Positions 9,567 to 16,269 of a stretch of DNA of 32,954 bases are shown one piece after another. The stretch lies in NCBI RefSeq assembly GCF_002923755.1, contig NZ_PGFZ01000001.1:931109-964062 (forward strand). Reading direction: 5' to 3'. The notes under the pieces are model-generated. The model saw only the letters and a program-made list of their open reading frames with translations, was not told the origin of the DNA and searched no databases. This DNA is from Methylovulum psychrotolerans. Its GTDB lineage: Bacteria; Pseudomonadota; Gammaproteobacteria; Methylococcales; Methylomonadaceae. The translations under genes were made by a program, and so were the position numbers. Every line of letters begins with the position of its first letter. The stretch's first letter is position 1.

Positions 9567-9860
9567 ATGAGTGAGAAAAAGCGTAAATTGATGACCGGCG
9601 CACAAAAGGCGAAGGTGGCGTTGGAGGCGGTCAAAGGTACAAAGACGGCCAATGAGATAGCCCAAGAACACGGTGTCCATCCGACGCAAGTCGGCCTCTG
9701 GAAAAAAGCCTTGCTGGAGAATGCCGGGCAACTGTTTGAGACGAAGCGCGGCCCGAAGGCGGTTGACCCGCAAAGCGACCCCGAACGCCTGTACGCCAAG
9801 ATAGGACAGCTCAACATGGAGTTGGACTGGCTGAAAAAAAAGTCCGGGATCAACCCTTAA
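9567..9860 (+). CDS. IS3-family transposase OrfA (copy 1)
   Basis: This 97-residue protein has an N-terminal helix-turn-helix of the HTH_Tnp_1 type (MTGAQKAKVALEAVKG ... ANEIAQEHGVHPTQVGLWKK) that binds the terminal repeats, followed by a helical segment (YAKIGQLNMELDWLKKK) that probably mediates multimer formation. The last codons contain a run of eight A residues at 9834-9841, a likely slippery site where a -1 shift joins OrfA to OrfB. Residue 37 is valine here and alanine in copy 2. Confidence 0.92.
   Translation: MSEKKRKLMTGAQKAKVALEAVKGTKTANEIAQEHGVHPTQVGLWKKALLENAGQLFETKRGPKAVDPQSDPERLYAKIGQLNMELDWLKKKSGINP
9834..9841 (+). promoter_or_regulatory. Programmed -1 frameshift site (A8 run)
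   Basis: Eight consecutive A residues near the end of OrfA. OrfB lies in the -1 frame, open from this point, and lacks a good start codon of its own (its first candidate is TTG at 9899 without a ribosome-binding site). A -1 slip at A-AAA-AAG gives a continuous OrfAB transposase. The same run is present in copy 2. Confidence 0.75.
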
Positions 9861-10792
9861 GCCTGCGGCAAGCGTGGGTTGCCCCCAATGACGGGCAGTT
9901 GCCAGTAACAGCCCAATGCCGTTTGGCGGGCATCGCCCGGTCGACCGTGTATGCGGGTAAAGCGGAAAGGGTGGACGGGTTCGAACTGATGTTGCTGCGC
10001 TTGTTGGACGAGGAATACACCCGCCGCCCCTTTTACGGCAGCCGGAAAATGGTGGCTTGGCTACGCGCCGAAGGCCATTGCGTCAACCGCAAGCGCGTGC
10101 AGCGCCTGATGCACATCCTGGGCTTGGCAGGGATGGCACCCGGCCCCAACACCAGCAAAAGCCACCCGGCGCACGCGGTTTACCCGTATTTGCTCAGGGG
10201 CTTGGGCATTGTCCGCCCTAACCACGTTTGGAGTACGGACATAACCTATATCCGGCTGGCGCACGGTTTTGTCTACCTGGTGGCGGTCATCGACTGGTAC
10301 AGCCGTAAGGTTTTGGCTTGGGAAGTGTCGAACACGATGGATGTCGGCTTTTGCGTGGATTGCTTGGCAACTGCGCTCAGGCTCTACGGGATACCCGAAA
10401 TCTTCAACACCGACCAAGGGGCGCAGTTCACCAGCGACAAATGGATAGCCGTACTCAAGGACAACGGCATCACAATCAGCATGGACGGACGCGGCAGGGC
10501 ATTGGACAATATTTTTGTCGAACGGCTGTGGCGGAGCGTCAAGCATGAGGATGTTTATCTGAAAGGTTACGCCCATTTGCCGGAATTGCTATCAGGGCTG
10601 GCCGACTATTTTGTTTTCTACAACAGCGGACGTTACCATCAATCACTGGGCTATAAAACGCCCGATGAAGTCTATCGGACGGCGGTCGGCGGCGGGGCAA
10701 AAATAGCAGATCATTTTAGCGATAAACGAAATGCTTCAAACGGAGAAACGGGGCAGCGCCAATCCGCTGCAATGGCAATGACACTATCTTAA
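9842..10792 (+). CDS. IS3-family transposase OrfB, DDE integrase domain (copy 1)
   Basis: This is the catalytic part of the transposase, most likely made as an OrfAB fusion by -1 frameshifting. The region from the TTG at 9899 encodes 297 residues. It begins with a HTH_21-type segment (RPFYGSRKMVAWLR). The rve integrase core follows: first Asp in WSTDITYI, second Asp in FNTDQGAQFT and the Glu in NIFVERLWRSVKHE, with the 35-residue spacing typical of the family. The tail has YHQSLGYKTPDEVY. All catalytic residues are present, so the element looks active. The protein sequence is identical to that of copy 2. Confidence 0.93.
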   Translation, partial: VRDQPLSLRQAWVAPNDGQLPVTAQCRLAGIARSTVYAGKAERVDGFELMLLRLLDEEYTRRPFYGSRKMVAWLRAEGHCVNRKRVQRLMHILGLAGMAPGPNTSKSHPAHAVYPYLLRGLGIVRPNHVWSTDITYIRLAHGFVYLVAVIDWYSRKVLAWEVSNTMDVGFCVDCLATALRLYGIPEIFNTDQGAQFTSDKWIAVLKDNGITISMDGRGRALDNIFVERLWRSVKHEDVYLKGYAHLPELLSGLADYFVFYNSGRYHQSLGYKTPDEVYRTAVGGGAKIADHFSDKRNASNGETGQRQSAAMAMTLS

Positions 10793-10831
10793 ACTAGGCT
10801 AAATATTGTCTGGACAATGGGGGCCACTTAA

Positions 10832-10834
10832 CCT
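10832..10834. repeat. Target-site duplication (CCT), right of IS copy 1
   Basis: It matches CCT at 9498-9500 on the other side of the element. Confidence 0.85.
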
Positions 10835-10875
10835 TTAACATCTGAAACGTTAATGGAATCATTTGATTTTAACAT
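10832..10875 (-). pseudogene. 5' end of the IS-split TPR gene
   Basis: ATG at 10875 is preceded by GAGGA five bases upstream and opens a frame of 14 codons plus two bases that stops at the IS edge. Joined to 9497 downwards it continues exactly in frame (KGSTIGIITGDNSSINFY...). The start lies inside the last codons of the small membrane-protein gene in another frame, a 17-base overlap that suggests translational coupling. The N-terminus has short alternating polar/hydrophobic strands (SINV, GIIT, SINF), like the beta-rich leader seen in some TPR and NTPase proteins. Confidence 0.82.
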
Positions 10876-11095
10876 CCGAATCCTCGTTTTCTTTGACGCT
10901 AATGTCTTGTCCTTCGCGGGTTTCGATGTCTATTTTGCTTTTTTTGTTCTTTTCAACCGCAGCAAGGTCTTTTGATTTATTTTTATCCGCCGACAAACTT
11001 ACGCCGTCTTTGGTTAATTTAAAACCGACTGTTTTGGCCAGTAACAAGGCAAAAATAACTACAACGGCGATAACGGCGGCAATTTCTAAATTCAT
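10859..11095 (-). CDS. Small single-pass membrane protein, partner of the TPR protein
   Basis: This 78-residue protein has one membrane helix at residues 5-23 (IAAVIAVVVIFALLLA) followed by a highly charged cytoplasmic-looking tail rich in Lys, Asp and Glu. The tail ends with short beta-like repeats (KIDIET, QDISVKE, SDVKIK). No known domain is recognised. Its 3' end overlaps the original start of the TPR gene, so the two formed an operon. A membrane anchor or docking partner for the TPR protein is a reasonable guess only. The reading frame is intact and ends 27 bases from IS copy 1. Confidence 0.65.
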   Translation of the reverse strand: MNLEIAAVIAVVVIFALLLAKTVGFKLTKDGVSLSADKNKSKDLAAVEKNKKSKIDIETREGQDISVKENEDSDVKIK

Positions 11096-11309
11096 TTCTC
11101 AAACCCCAATCAGTTAAAAACCAAAAATTAACCGTAAGTTTACAATAAATTTATCAGCAGCACATGTCGGGTTACGCTACCACTTTTATGTCCCGTGGGT
11201 AAACCCGATCTACGCCTGCCAGCCATTCGGCATCAAGGTCACGGTGCGCATCGCGTTTTAGCCGTCCGTTTTCAGATAATCTCAGCATGGTCGGCAACTT
11301 CGCGCGGGT
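11096..11309. other. Intergenic region upstream of the small membrane-protein gene
   Basis: It should contain the promoter for the 10859-11095/TPR operon in its A+T-rich left half. In its right half the minus strand has a 38-codon frame (11172-11288, beginning MLRLSENGRLKRDAH) with an amphipathic composition but no recognised family and no convincing ribosome-binding site. It could be a remnant of a toxin-antitoxin or regulatory gene next to higA. No RNA gene is seen. Confidence 0.35.
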
Positions 11310-11579
11310 TTAGCGGTTTAATGGTCGGGCTGAGTTTTGTTCGGCTTGCCACAAATCCCACTGTGTCTGCATCCCCAGCCACACATCGGGGGATGTGCCT
11401 AGCCACGCGGCAAGCCGCAAGGCCATGCCCGCCGTCACCCCTGCCTTGCCGTTCAGCACTTTGGAAAGTGTGACCCGTGAAACCTGCAAGGCTTGGGCGG
11501 CTTCCGTCACCGTCATATCTTCGGGTAGCCAGTCGCGCAACACTTCGCCAGGGTGCGCCGGATTGTGCATTCTGCTCAT
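11310..11579 (-). CDS. higA: HigA-family antitoxin
   Basis: This 89-residue XRE-type helix-turn-helix protein begins with the hallmark HPGEVLRDWL. The HTH follows (TVTEAAQALQVSRVTLSKVLNGKAGVTAGMALRLAAWLG), then the SPDVWLGMQTQWDLW tail characteristic of HigA/VapI antitoxins. It normally binds and silences the HigB ribonuclease and represses the operon. It sits downstream of a higB remnant (toxin-first order, as usual for higBA), with an AGGA element upstream of ATG 11579. As the toxin is truncated, HigA is now an orphan DNA-binding protein. Confidence 0.92.
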   Translation of the reverse strand: MSRMHNPAHPGEVLRDWLPEDMTVTEAAQALQVSRVTLSKVLNGKAGVTAGMALRLAAWLGTSPDVWLGMQTQWDLWQAEQNSARPLNR

Positions 11580-11591
11580 AGTCGTTTGTTC

Positions 11592-11705
11592 CTAATGATA
11601 ATCCAAATAGTCCACCAACTCTGCATCTTCATCATTAAAGGTGAAGATCAGCCGCCAGTTGCCGTTGACCGTCACCGAGTAATAGCCGGCAAGATTGCCT
11701 GTCAT
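11592..11705 (-). pseudogene. higB: HigB toxin remnant (C-terminal part only)
   Basis: A 37-codon frame encodes the conserved HigB C-terminus: a GNLAGYYSVTVNGNWRLIF segment, an acidic stretch and a terminal VDYLDYH. Full-length HigB is about 90 residues; here the frame is closed by an in-frame stop just upstream of ATG 11705, and the N-terminal half cannot be found in the preceding ~110 bases. The gene lies 12 bases upstream of higA on the same strand. Loss of the toxin with retention of the antitoxin is the likely history. Confidence 0.8.
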
Positions 11706-11815
11706 CTGCGTTGCTTAATGACGGACTTATTGCGCCCCGTTTTGCCAAAAACTTATCAGACAAGACTAACGGTAAAGTTAGGCGACGGCTTTGCCAGCCG
11801 CCGCCTTATATAGCC

Positions 11816-12715
11816 TTAAGGTTTCTTTTTCAAAGTCTCTTGCGCTAAAGCCCACAGTTTAGTTACGCCTTGAACCACGACAGGCTTAACCCAAAGGAAA
11901 GCGTTTTTAAAGCCCGCCAACAGCTTATCCACCGCCGAGGCTTCTTTGCTGTCGCGCCACAACAAGTATTGCGAGCCGATACCGTCAATAAACACAGGTT
12001 TAAACAGCCACATTTCCAAAATCGACGTGACCCACATAAACATAAACGACACCGCCATGCCCATACCGGCAAAAATGACCAGCCAAGCGAAAATCGGGTC
12101 GATTTTAGTCAGCCACCACGACAAGATGTCGGCAATCAAAAACGTATACGGCATCCCAATGGCAATACACTTGTACTGCACCGTCGTGGTCTCGGCAAAA
12201 CTGAAAATCAGCCCGACAAACATGAAAATAAAGCTGATACCAAATAAATGGATATGCGAGACCCGCGTCAACGAAGCAAACGTCGCCCCTTGATCTTCCG
12301 CCGTCAAGGCTTTCAACTGCTTAAAGTCCTTAAAGTTAGGCAAGCCGGAAGCGGCTTCGTTATGGCACATCACGCAACGTTCTTCGACAATTTTTTCGAT
12401 ACCGTCTGCTTTATAATCGGCTTCGTCGGCACCGTTTCTGACCCATTCAATGATGTCAAAACGCTCTTGCGCCGAAGCATTCGCCTTCATCGCCCCGTTC
12501 AACTGGTTTTCTAACACTGTTCCTGAGCGGTTACCGTAGTAGCTATAAACAATATCGTCAATCGATAAACCGAACTTACCGTCCGCCATGCCATGCGTGA
12601 ATAATATCTGCATTAGCGCGAACAAATACCCTATGCCGACCGTACAGAGATAGCCGGTAAACAACACCTTAATCGGCGTGTCGTGATCTTTTAAGGGCGT
12701 GAATTTTGCTGTCAT
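11816..12715 (-). CDS. Membrane-anchored c-type cytochrome with four predicted helices
   Basis: This 299-residue protein has a first membrane helix at ~17-39, then a hydrophilic segment carrying one haem-binding motif CVMCH at 114-118, then three further helices at ~150-170, ~180-200 and ~205-232, and a soluble C-terminal tail. The haem segment lies between helices 1 and 2 and so should be periplasmic. The HIHLFG segment at the start of helix 2 offers extra histidines that could ligate haem. It resembles conserved but uncharacterised cytochrome-containing membrane proteins of proteobacteria. A role in electron transfer from the quinone pool is inferred. It stands alone, with a ~550-base non-coding region upstream. 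Confidence 0.75.
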   Translation of the reverse strand: MTAKFTPLKDHDTPIKVLFTGYLCTVGIGYLFALMQILFTHGMADGKFGLSIDDIVYSYYGNRSGTVLENQLNGAMKANASAQERFDIIEWVRNGADEADYKADGIEKIVEERCVMCHNEAASGLPNFKDFKQLKALTAEDQGATFASLTRVSHIHLFGISFIFMFVGLIFSFAETTTVQYKCIAIGMPYTFLIADILSWWLTKIDPIFAWLVIFAGMGMAVSFMFMWVTSILEMWLFKPVFIDGIGSQYLLWRDSKEASAVDKLLAGFKNAFLWVKPVVVQGVTKLWALAQETLKKKP

Positions 12716-13269
12716 AATGCCACCTGTGAAGTTGAGAAAAAATAGAAAAAATCTGTGGCCGTACGCCGCTAGCCAATAACGCTTTTATGATAAGTCTACC
12801 TGATTACATTATTATTGCCATGGTTTATAGTAAGCCATCTGTTCATCAGGCTATTTCCTAAAACACCCTAAATAAGGTCGCCAACCCTTTAAGCGCTGCT
12901 GGCCCCAAACCTTATTTATCCCTATCCCTAACCGATAATACTGTAAAATATAAGCAGTTTTTATACCCATATACCACTTAACACCGCCACACTGCCGAAT
13001 CCATCCACCCTGGCAAACACCAGCACCGACAACAGCCAAAATCCTCCGAACGGCTAGCAAAACATCAGCTAACATGAAACAATACGCGCCCTAAATAAGG
13101 GCATTAACGCTGCCGCCGCCCTTAAAATACCGCCACCCGCCATAAAGCCTGTATGGTATGTTACTTGCTGGATTTGAGTAGCGGCCAGAGTTGTGTTTTG
13201 AACGCCCCCACCGTTGGTAAACCAACGCTTTTACCCGACCCCATACCCTAAGCATACGATACGCCCATT
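12716..13269. other. Long divergent intergenic region with repeated CCTAAATAAGG hairpins
   Basis: No convincing gene lies in these 554 bases. Two copies of the palindromic core CCTAAATAAGG are present: ACCCTAAATAAGGT at 12865-12878 and GCCCTAAATAAGGGC at 13088-13102. The region must hold promoters for the membrane cytochrome (minus) and the ANTAR gene (plus). A hairpin followed by a short T-run lies at 13212-13231 and is listed separately. Confidence 0.5.
13212..13231 (+). terminator. Possible attenuator/terminator hairpin in the ANTAR gene leader
   Basis: A perfect 6-bp stem CGTTGG/CCAACG with a TAAA loop is followed by CTTTT, about 40 bases before the ANTAR start codon. A terminator-like hairpin in this position would suit a gene encoding an RNA antiterminator, but the T-run is short and the assignment is tentative. 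Confidence 0.4.
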
Positions 13270-13839
13270 ATGTTAAATGTGTTATTGATGGACAGCGACT
13301 GCGACAACGCCTTGTTAGAAGCCAACCTTGGCCTACTGGGATTTAACTGCTTAAGGATCCGCTACGGTGCCCAGTTTTTGGCCTTAAGCAAAGACATCAA
13401 GCCCGATGTTATTATTTTTAACTTGCACACACCCTCAGAAAACCTTTTGGCCGACCTGCACCAGCTCAACCAGCACACCCCCCTACCCGTGGTGATGTTT
13501 GCCACAGACGGGCATATCGACACCATTAACCAAGCCATTAAAGCCGACATCAGCGCCTACATCGTCGACGGTTTTGCCGGTGGCCGCCTCGCCAGCATCA
13601 TCTATGTCGCGCTCGCCCGCTTCCGCCACCAGCAAACCCTAAAAACCGCCTTAGAAGAAGCCCGCGTCCAACTGGAAGACCGCAAGCTAATTGACCGCGC
13701 CAAAGCCATTTTGATACAAACCCAAAACTTTACCGAAAATGAAGCTTATCATACGCTCAGAAAACTGGCGATGGACCGCAACATCACCCTCGGCGAAATG
13801 GCGAAAAATGTCATTGCCATGGCGGCATTGCTTAAATAA
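13270..13839 (+). CDS. ANTAR-domain response regulator (NasT/AmiR-like), pseudo-receiver
   Basis: This 189-residue protein has an N-terminal receiver-like domain (~1-120) and a C-terminal ANTAR domain (~130-187: LIDRAKAILIQTQNFTENEAYHTLRKLAMDR) that binds paired hairpins in mRNA leaders and prevents termination. The acidic pocket DSD is present at residues 8-10, but the expected phospho-acceptor aspartate is asparagine at residue 51 (DVIIFNLHTP). Control by phosphorylation is therefore unlikely. The neighbouring triple-GAF protein, 35 bases downstream on the same strand, is a candidate sensor partner in the way NasS partners NasT. Its target RNA was not identified. Confidence 0.88.
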   Translation: MLNVLLMDSDCDNALLEANLGLLGFNCLRIRYGAQFLALSKDIKPDVIIFNLHTPSENLLADLHQLNQHTPLPVVMFATDGHIDTINQAIKADISAYIVDGFAGGRLASIIYVALARFRHQQTLKTALEEARVQLEDRKLIDRAKAILIQTQNFTENEAYHTLRKLAMDRNITLGEMAKNVIAMAALLK

Positions 13840-13874
13840 ACCGTAGTGTTACTAAGACTTCTTAAAAAAATCCC

Positions 13875-14795
13875 ATGAAAACGTTTATCAAGGTTACAGA
13901 AATTTGGATTCCAGACCGGCAACGCACCCAGTTGGAATTCGGCTCCGGCTTATACGGGGCATTAAGCGAATTTAAGGCCGCCAGCGAACAACAACATTTT
14001 GCCTACGACGAAGGCCTACCCGGCAAAGCCTGGTCGCAAGGCCACCCTGTCATGCTGACCACCTTTGAACACTCTTACTTTAAACGCACCGCAGCCGCCC
14101 AAAAAGCCGGGCTGACTTGCGGCATCGCCATCCCCATTTTTTCCGGCGACTTCCTGCTTGCCGTCGTCATGTTCTTATGTGGCGACGACGAAGACCACGC
14201 CGGGGCGATTGAAGTATGGAGCAATGCCGCCAACCCCGACAGCCTCAGCGTCATAGACGGCTATTACGGCACCTTGCAACATTTTGAGCAATTGTCCAGG
14301 CAACTTGCCATGGCCAAAGGCGAAGGCATACCCGGACAAGTTTGGGCTTCGGGTATGCCGGTACTGATCGAAGACATCGGCCAACCGGCTATTTTCGTAC
14401 GCGGAGTCGAAGCGCAAAAAGCCGGCATCACCACTTGCTTAGGCATCCCCATCGCTGACCACGGCCAGCAAACCTATCTGATGACCTTCCTTTCTGCTAA
14501 AGCCACCCCGCTCGCCAAGCGCATCCAAATCTGGATACCCGATGCCCAAGGCAAGCACCTGATTTGCCAACAAGGCTACAGCAAAACCAATAACGAGCTG
14601 GCACAAATTTTTGAGACTATCACCATCAGCAAAGGCGAAGGTGCCTTAGGCCGGGTCTGGCTAACCGGTATGCCCGTCATCACCGGCGACCATGAGGCCG
14701 AATACAACCCAGAATTGGATAACCTCAGCGCTATGCTGGCAATTCCGGTCATTGAAAGCGGAAAATTAAAAGCGATTGTCACTTTTTTGTTTTAA
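13875..14795 (+). CDS. Triple GAF-like sensor protein
   Basis: This 306-residue soluble protein is built of three related modules of about 100 residues. Each has the GAF core: EGLPGKAWSQGHPV, KGEGIPGQVWASGMPV and KGEGALGRVWLTGMPV, each followed by an AIPI/GIPI strand. Modules 1 and 3 also open with the same strand, EIWIPD or QIWIPD. No kinase, cyclase or DNA-binding domain is attached, so output must pass through a partner. The ANTAR protein encoded immediately upstream is the obvious candidate. The ligand is unknown; no cysteine or histidine set typical of haem or NO binding is seen. Confidence 0.8.
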   Translation: MKTFIKVTEIWIPDRQRTQLEFGSGLYGALSEFKAASEQQHFAYDEGLPGKAWSQGHPVMLTTFEHSYFKRTAAAQKAGLTCGIAIPIFSGDFLLAVVMFLCGDDEDHAGAIEVWSNAANPDSLSVIDGYYGTLQHFEQLSRQLAMAKGEGIPGQVWASGMPVLIEDIGQPAIFVRGVEAQKAGITTCLGIPIADHGQQTYLMTFLSAKATPLAKRIQIWIPDAQGKHLICQQGYSKTNNELAQIFETITISKGEGALGRVWLTGMPVITGDHEAEYNPELDNLSAMLAIPVIESGKLKAIVTFLF

Positions 14796-14958
14796 AACGG
14801 CTTGTTATCAGGCGACAACTTGAAAGCCAAGAAAATTAACCATCCTAAGCCCAAGCACTGACTACCCAAGCAGTAAACTGACCACTATAATTAAACATGT
14901 TGCCCGATTGGCGGGCTAAGCCATCAGGCAAGTTAAACATTATGAGGGGAAAGTTGAC
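14796..14958. other. Intergenic region before the RDD gene
   Basis: 163 bases with no gene. A hairpin GCCCG/CGGGC (around 14904-14918) lies upstream of the RDD start. No T-run follows it. It could be a leader structure but shows no clear ANTAR-type six-base loops. Confidence 0.35.
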
Positions 14959-15705
14959 ATGCTGCTGACTAGGCTCAGAAGATTATGGCGAAGATTCTGC
15001 AACAGCGATGTGTATGACCGCTATGCAGCCCAAACCACCGGGCAGCTGCTGGAGTCCCGCGAGCAGTTTTTAGACCAGCACCGCCAAGGCGTAATGGTCG
15101 ATTTAACTGCCGAAGCCCTATTACAAAAAGTTCTGATTACCGAAAGGAATGTGGGGCCGATTATCGGTTGCTTAGCCCCTTACGAAGCGCGTAATATCGC
15201 CAAGCTCATTGATTGGGGCATCGTCTGGCTGTTGTTTTATGCGTGTGCCGCCCTAAAAAACCACTTGGCTCCCACAACTGTCGGTTTTGACCCGCAGGCC
15301 TACCTCTTACCTATGGCGTATTTCCTGTTCGCCGATGCCCTACCCAATGGGCAAAGCGTAGGCAAGCGGCTGCTCGGCATAGCGGTCATCCACGAAATCA
15401 CCCGCCAACCCTGCGGCTTCTTCAGGGCGGCGGGCAGAAACCTGTCATGGCTGCTGCTCACCACAGTGTGTTCGCTCATCCTCGGCCCCCATTCCTACTT
15501 AGCTCTGTACATCGACATAGCCTTCGCCGCCGGCCCCAGACACAGGCGGCTGGGCGACCTGCTCGCCGCAACGGCGGTGATCAAAGTCGGCACACCCTGC
15601 AAATGGCCCTATTACCTGATTATCCTAACCTTCTGGGCAGGCGTACTCAGTTGGTTGGCTTTTGCTTTTGTCGTTGGCATCCAAGGCTGGCAAACCATCA
15701 GGTAA
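14959..15705 (+). CDS. RDD-family membrane protein
   Basis: This 248-residue protein has an N-terminal soluble segment of ~70 residues and then the RDD domain: NIAKLIDWGIVWLLFY helix, YFLFADALPNGQSVGKRLLG with the family's G-S-x-GK pattern, a further helix and RHRRLGDLLAATAVI, then a last helix at the C-terminus. In other families the Arg-Asp-Asp residues give the name; here the first helix keeps Asp. RDD proteins are membrane proteins of poorly defined function; some have been proposed to act in ion transport. An AGGGG element lies ~10 bases before the ATG. It may be transcribed with the ANTAR-GAF pair but has its own leader. Confidence 0.85.
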   Translation: MLLTRLRRLWRRFCNSDVYDRYAAQTTGQLLESREQFLDQHRQGVMVDLTAEALLQKVLITERNVGPIIGCLAPYEARNIAKLIDWGIVWLLFYACAALKNHLAPTTVGFDPQAYLLPMAYFLFADALPNGQSVGKRLLGIAVIHEITRQPCGFFRAAGRNLSWLLLTTVCSLILGPHSYLALYIDIAFAAGPRHRRLGDLLAATAVIKVGTPCKWPYYLIILTFWAGVLSWLAFAFVVGIQGWQTIR

Positions 15706-15718
15706 GACCACCTGCCCC

Positions 15719-15979
15719 CTAATGCTGTTGCTGCCGCCAACGGTAATACGTCTGCCCGTCGTCGCATAGCCAACTGACATGCCCGGTGCCTTGCCCGCCC
15801 GTTTGCAAAACACAGTGGTGCTCGGCCTTAAATTGTTGCCAATGCCCATCATCCACTTCGACACTGGTGTATAAACCGTATAATTTGACTAACGCCAAGG
15901 CCAGCCCCACCGCCAGCAAAGCCCCAAACGGGTTTTGGCGTATAAAGGTAATGGCCGGGCGGACGCTAAACTCAGGCAT
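15719..15979 (-). CDS. Small single-pass membrane protein, unknown function
   Basis: This 86-residue protein has one membrane helix at ~18-36 (GALLAVGLALALVKLYG) and a C-terminal periplasmic-looking domain of ~45 residues with two cysteines (HHCVLQTGGQ, SWLCDDGQTYYRW) that could form a disulfide. ATG at 15979 is preferred because GGAGG lies six bases upstream; the ATG at 15985 would overlap that element. It converges with the RDD gene, the stops being 14 bases apart. No known family is recognised. Confidence 0.65.
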   Translation of the reverse strand: MPEFSVRPAITFIRQNPFGALLAVGLALALVKLYGLYTSVEVDDGHWQQFKAEHHCVLQTGGQGTGHVSWLCDDGQTYYRWRQQQH

Positions 15980-16269
15980 GATCATCCTCCAAGGTTTTTA
16001 CGCCCCACTATACACCCGAAACAACCTTTCTGATACCCGCCAAACACCCGCACTTACCCGCCCGCCTTCAGGTTTGTACCCACCTGCCGCCTTTGGCAAA
16101 AAATTCTTGCCCTCCCTATACTATTCGTAGCGTTTGCCGCTATCATAAGTTACCGCGTCCTTTTACCCGCGCGGCAAGCCCTAAACTCTTTTTTGTCCCC
16201 GTCAATATTACTGTCATGGACACAATGGTATAACAAGAACTATAAGCAGAAAAATAATTGAGGAAGTGC
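15980..16269. other. Divergent intergenic region
   Basis: 290 bases between the small membrane-protein gene (minus) and the acetylxylan-esterase-like gene (plus). It should carry two promoters. The last 70 bases become A+T-rich with several TATAAT-like stretches. No RNA gene or strong repeat is seen. Confidence 0.4.

Larger units (their letters stand above)
9501..10831 (+). mobile_element. IS3-family insertion sequence, copy 1
   Basis: A 1331-bp element with imperfect terminal inverted repeats TATAGTGGACCC (left) and TTAAGTGGCCCC (right, reverse complement); the repeat continues with a shared AGACAAT block. Boundaries were fixed by comparing the two copies in the window: sequence identity stops exactly at these positions. 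It encodes OrfA and OrfB in overlapping frames, as IS3-family elements do. Matching CCT duplications at both edges show that it arrived by transposition. It interrupts the TPR gene after codon 14. It is nearly identical to the inverted copy at 22904-24234, so movement is recent. Confidence 0.95.

Noticed and set aside
10061-10576. Open frame of 171 codons on the minus strand inside IS copy 1 (and its twin in copy 2)
   Set aside because: It is antisense to OrfB, has no known domain, and its composition follows the coding strand's codon use.
14904-14918. GCCCG/CGGGC hairpin as an ANTAR target
   Set aside because: The loop is five bases and lacks the paired six-base loops with A at position 1 and G at position 4 expected of ANTAR targets.
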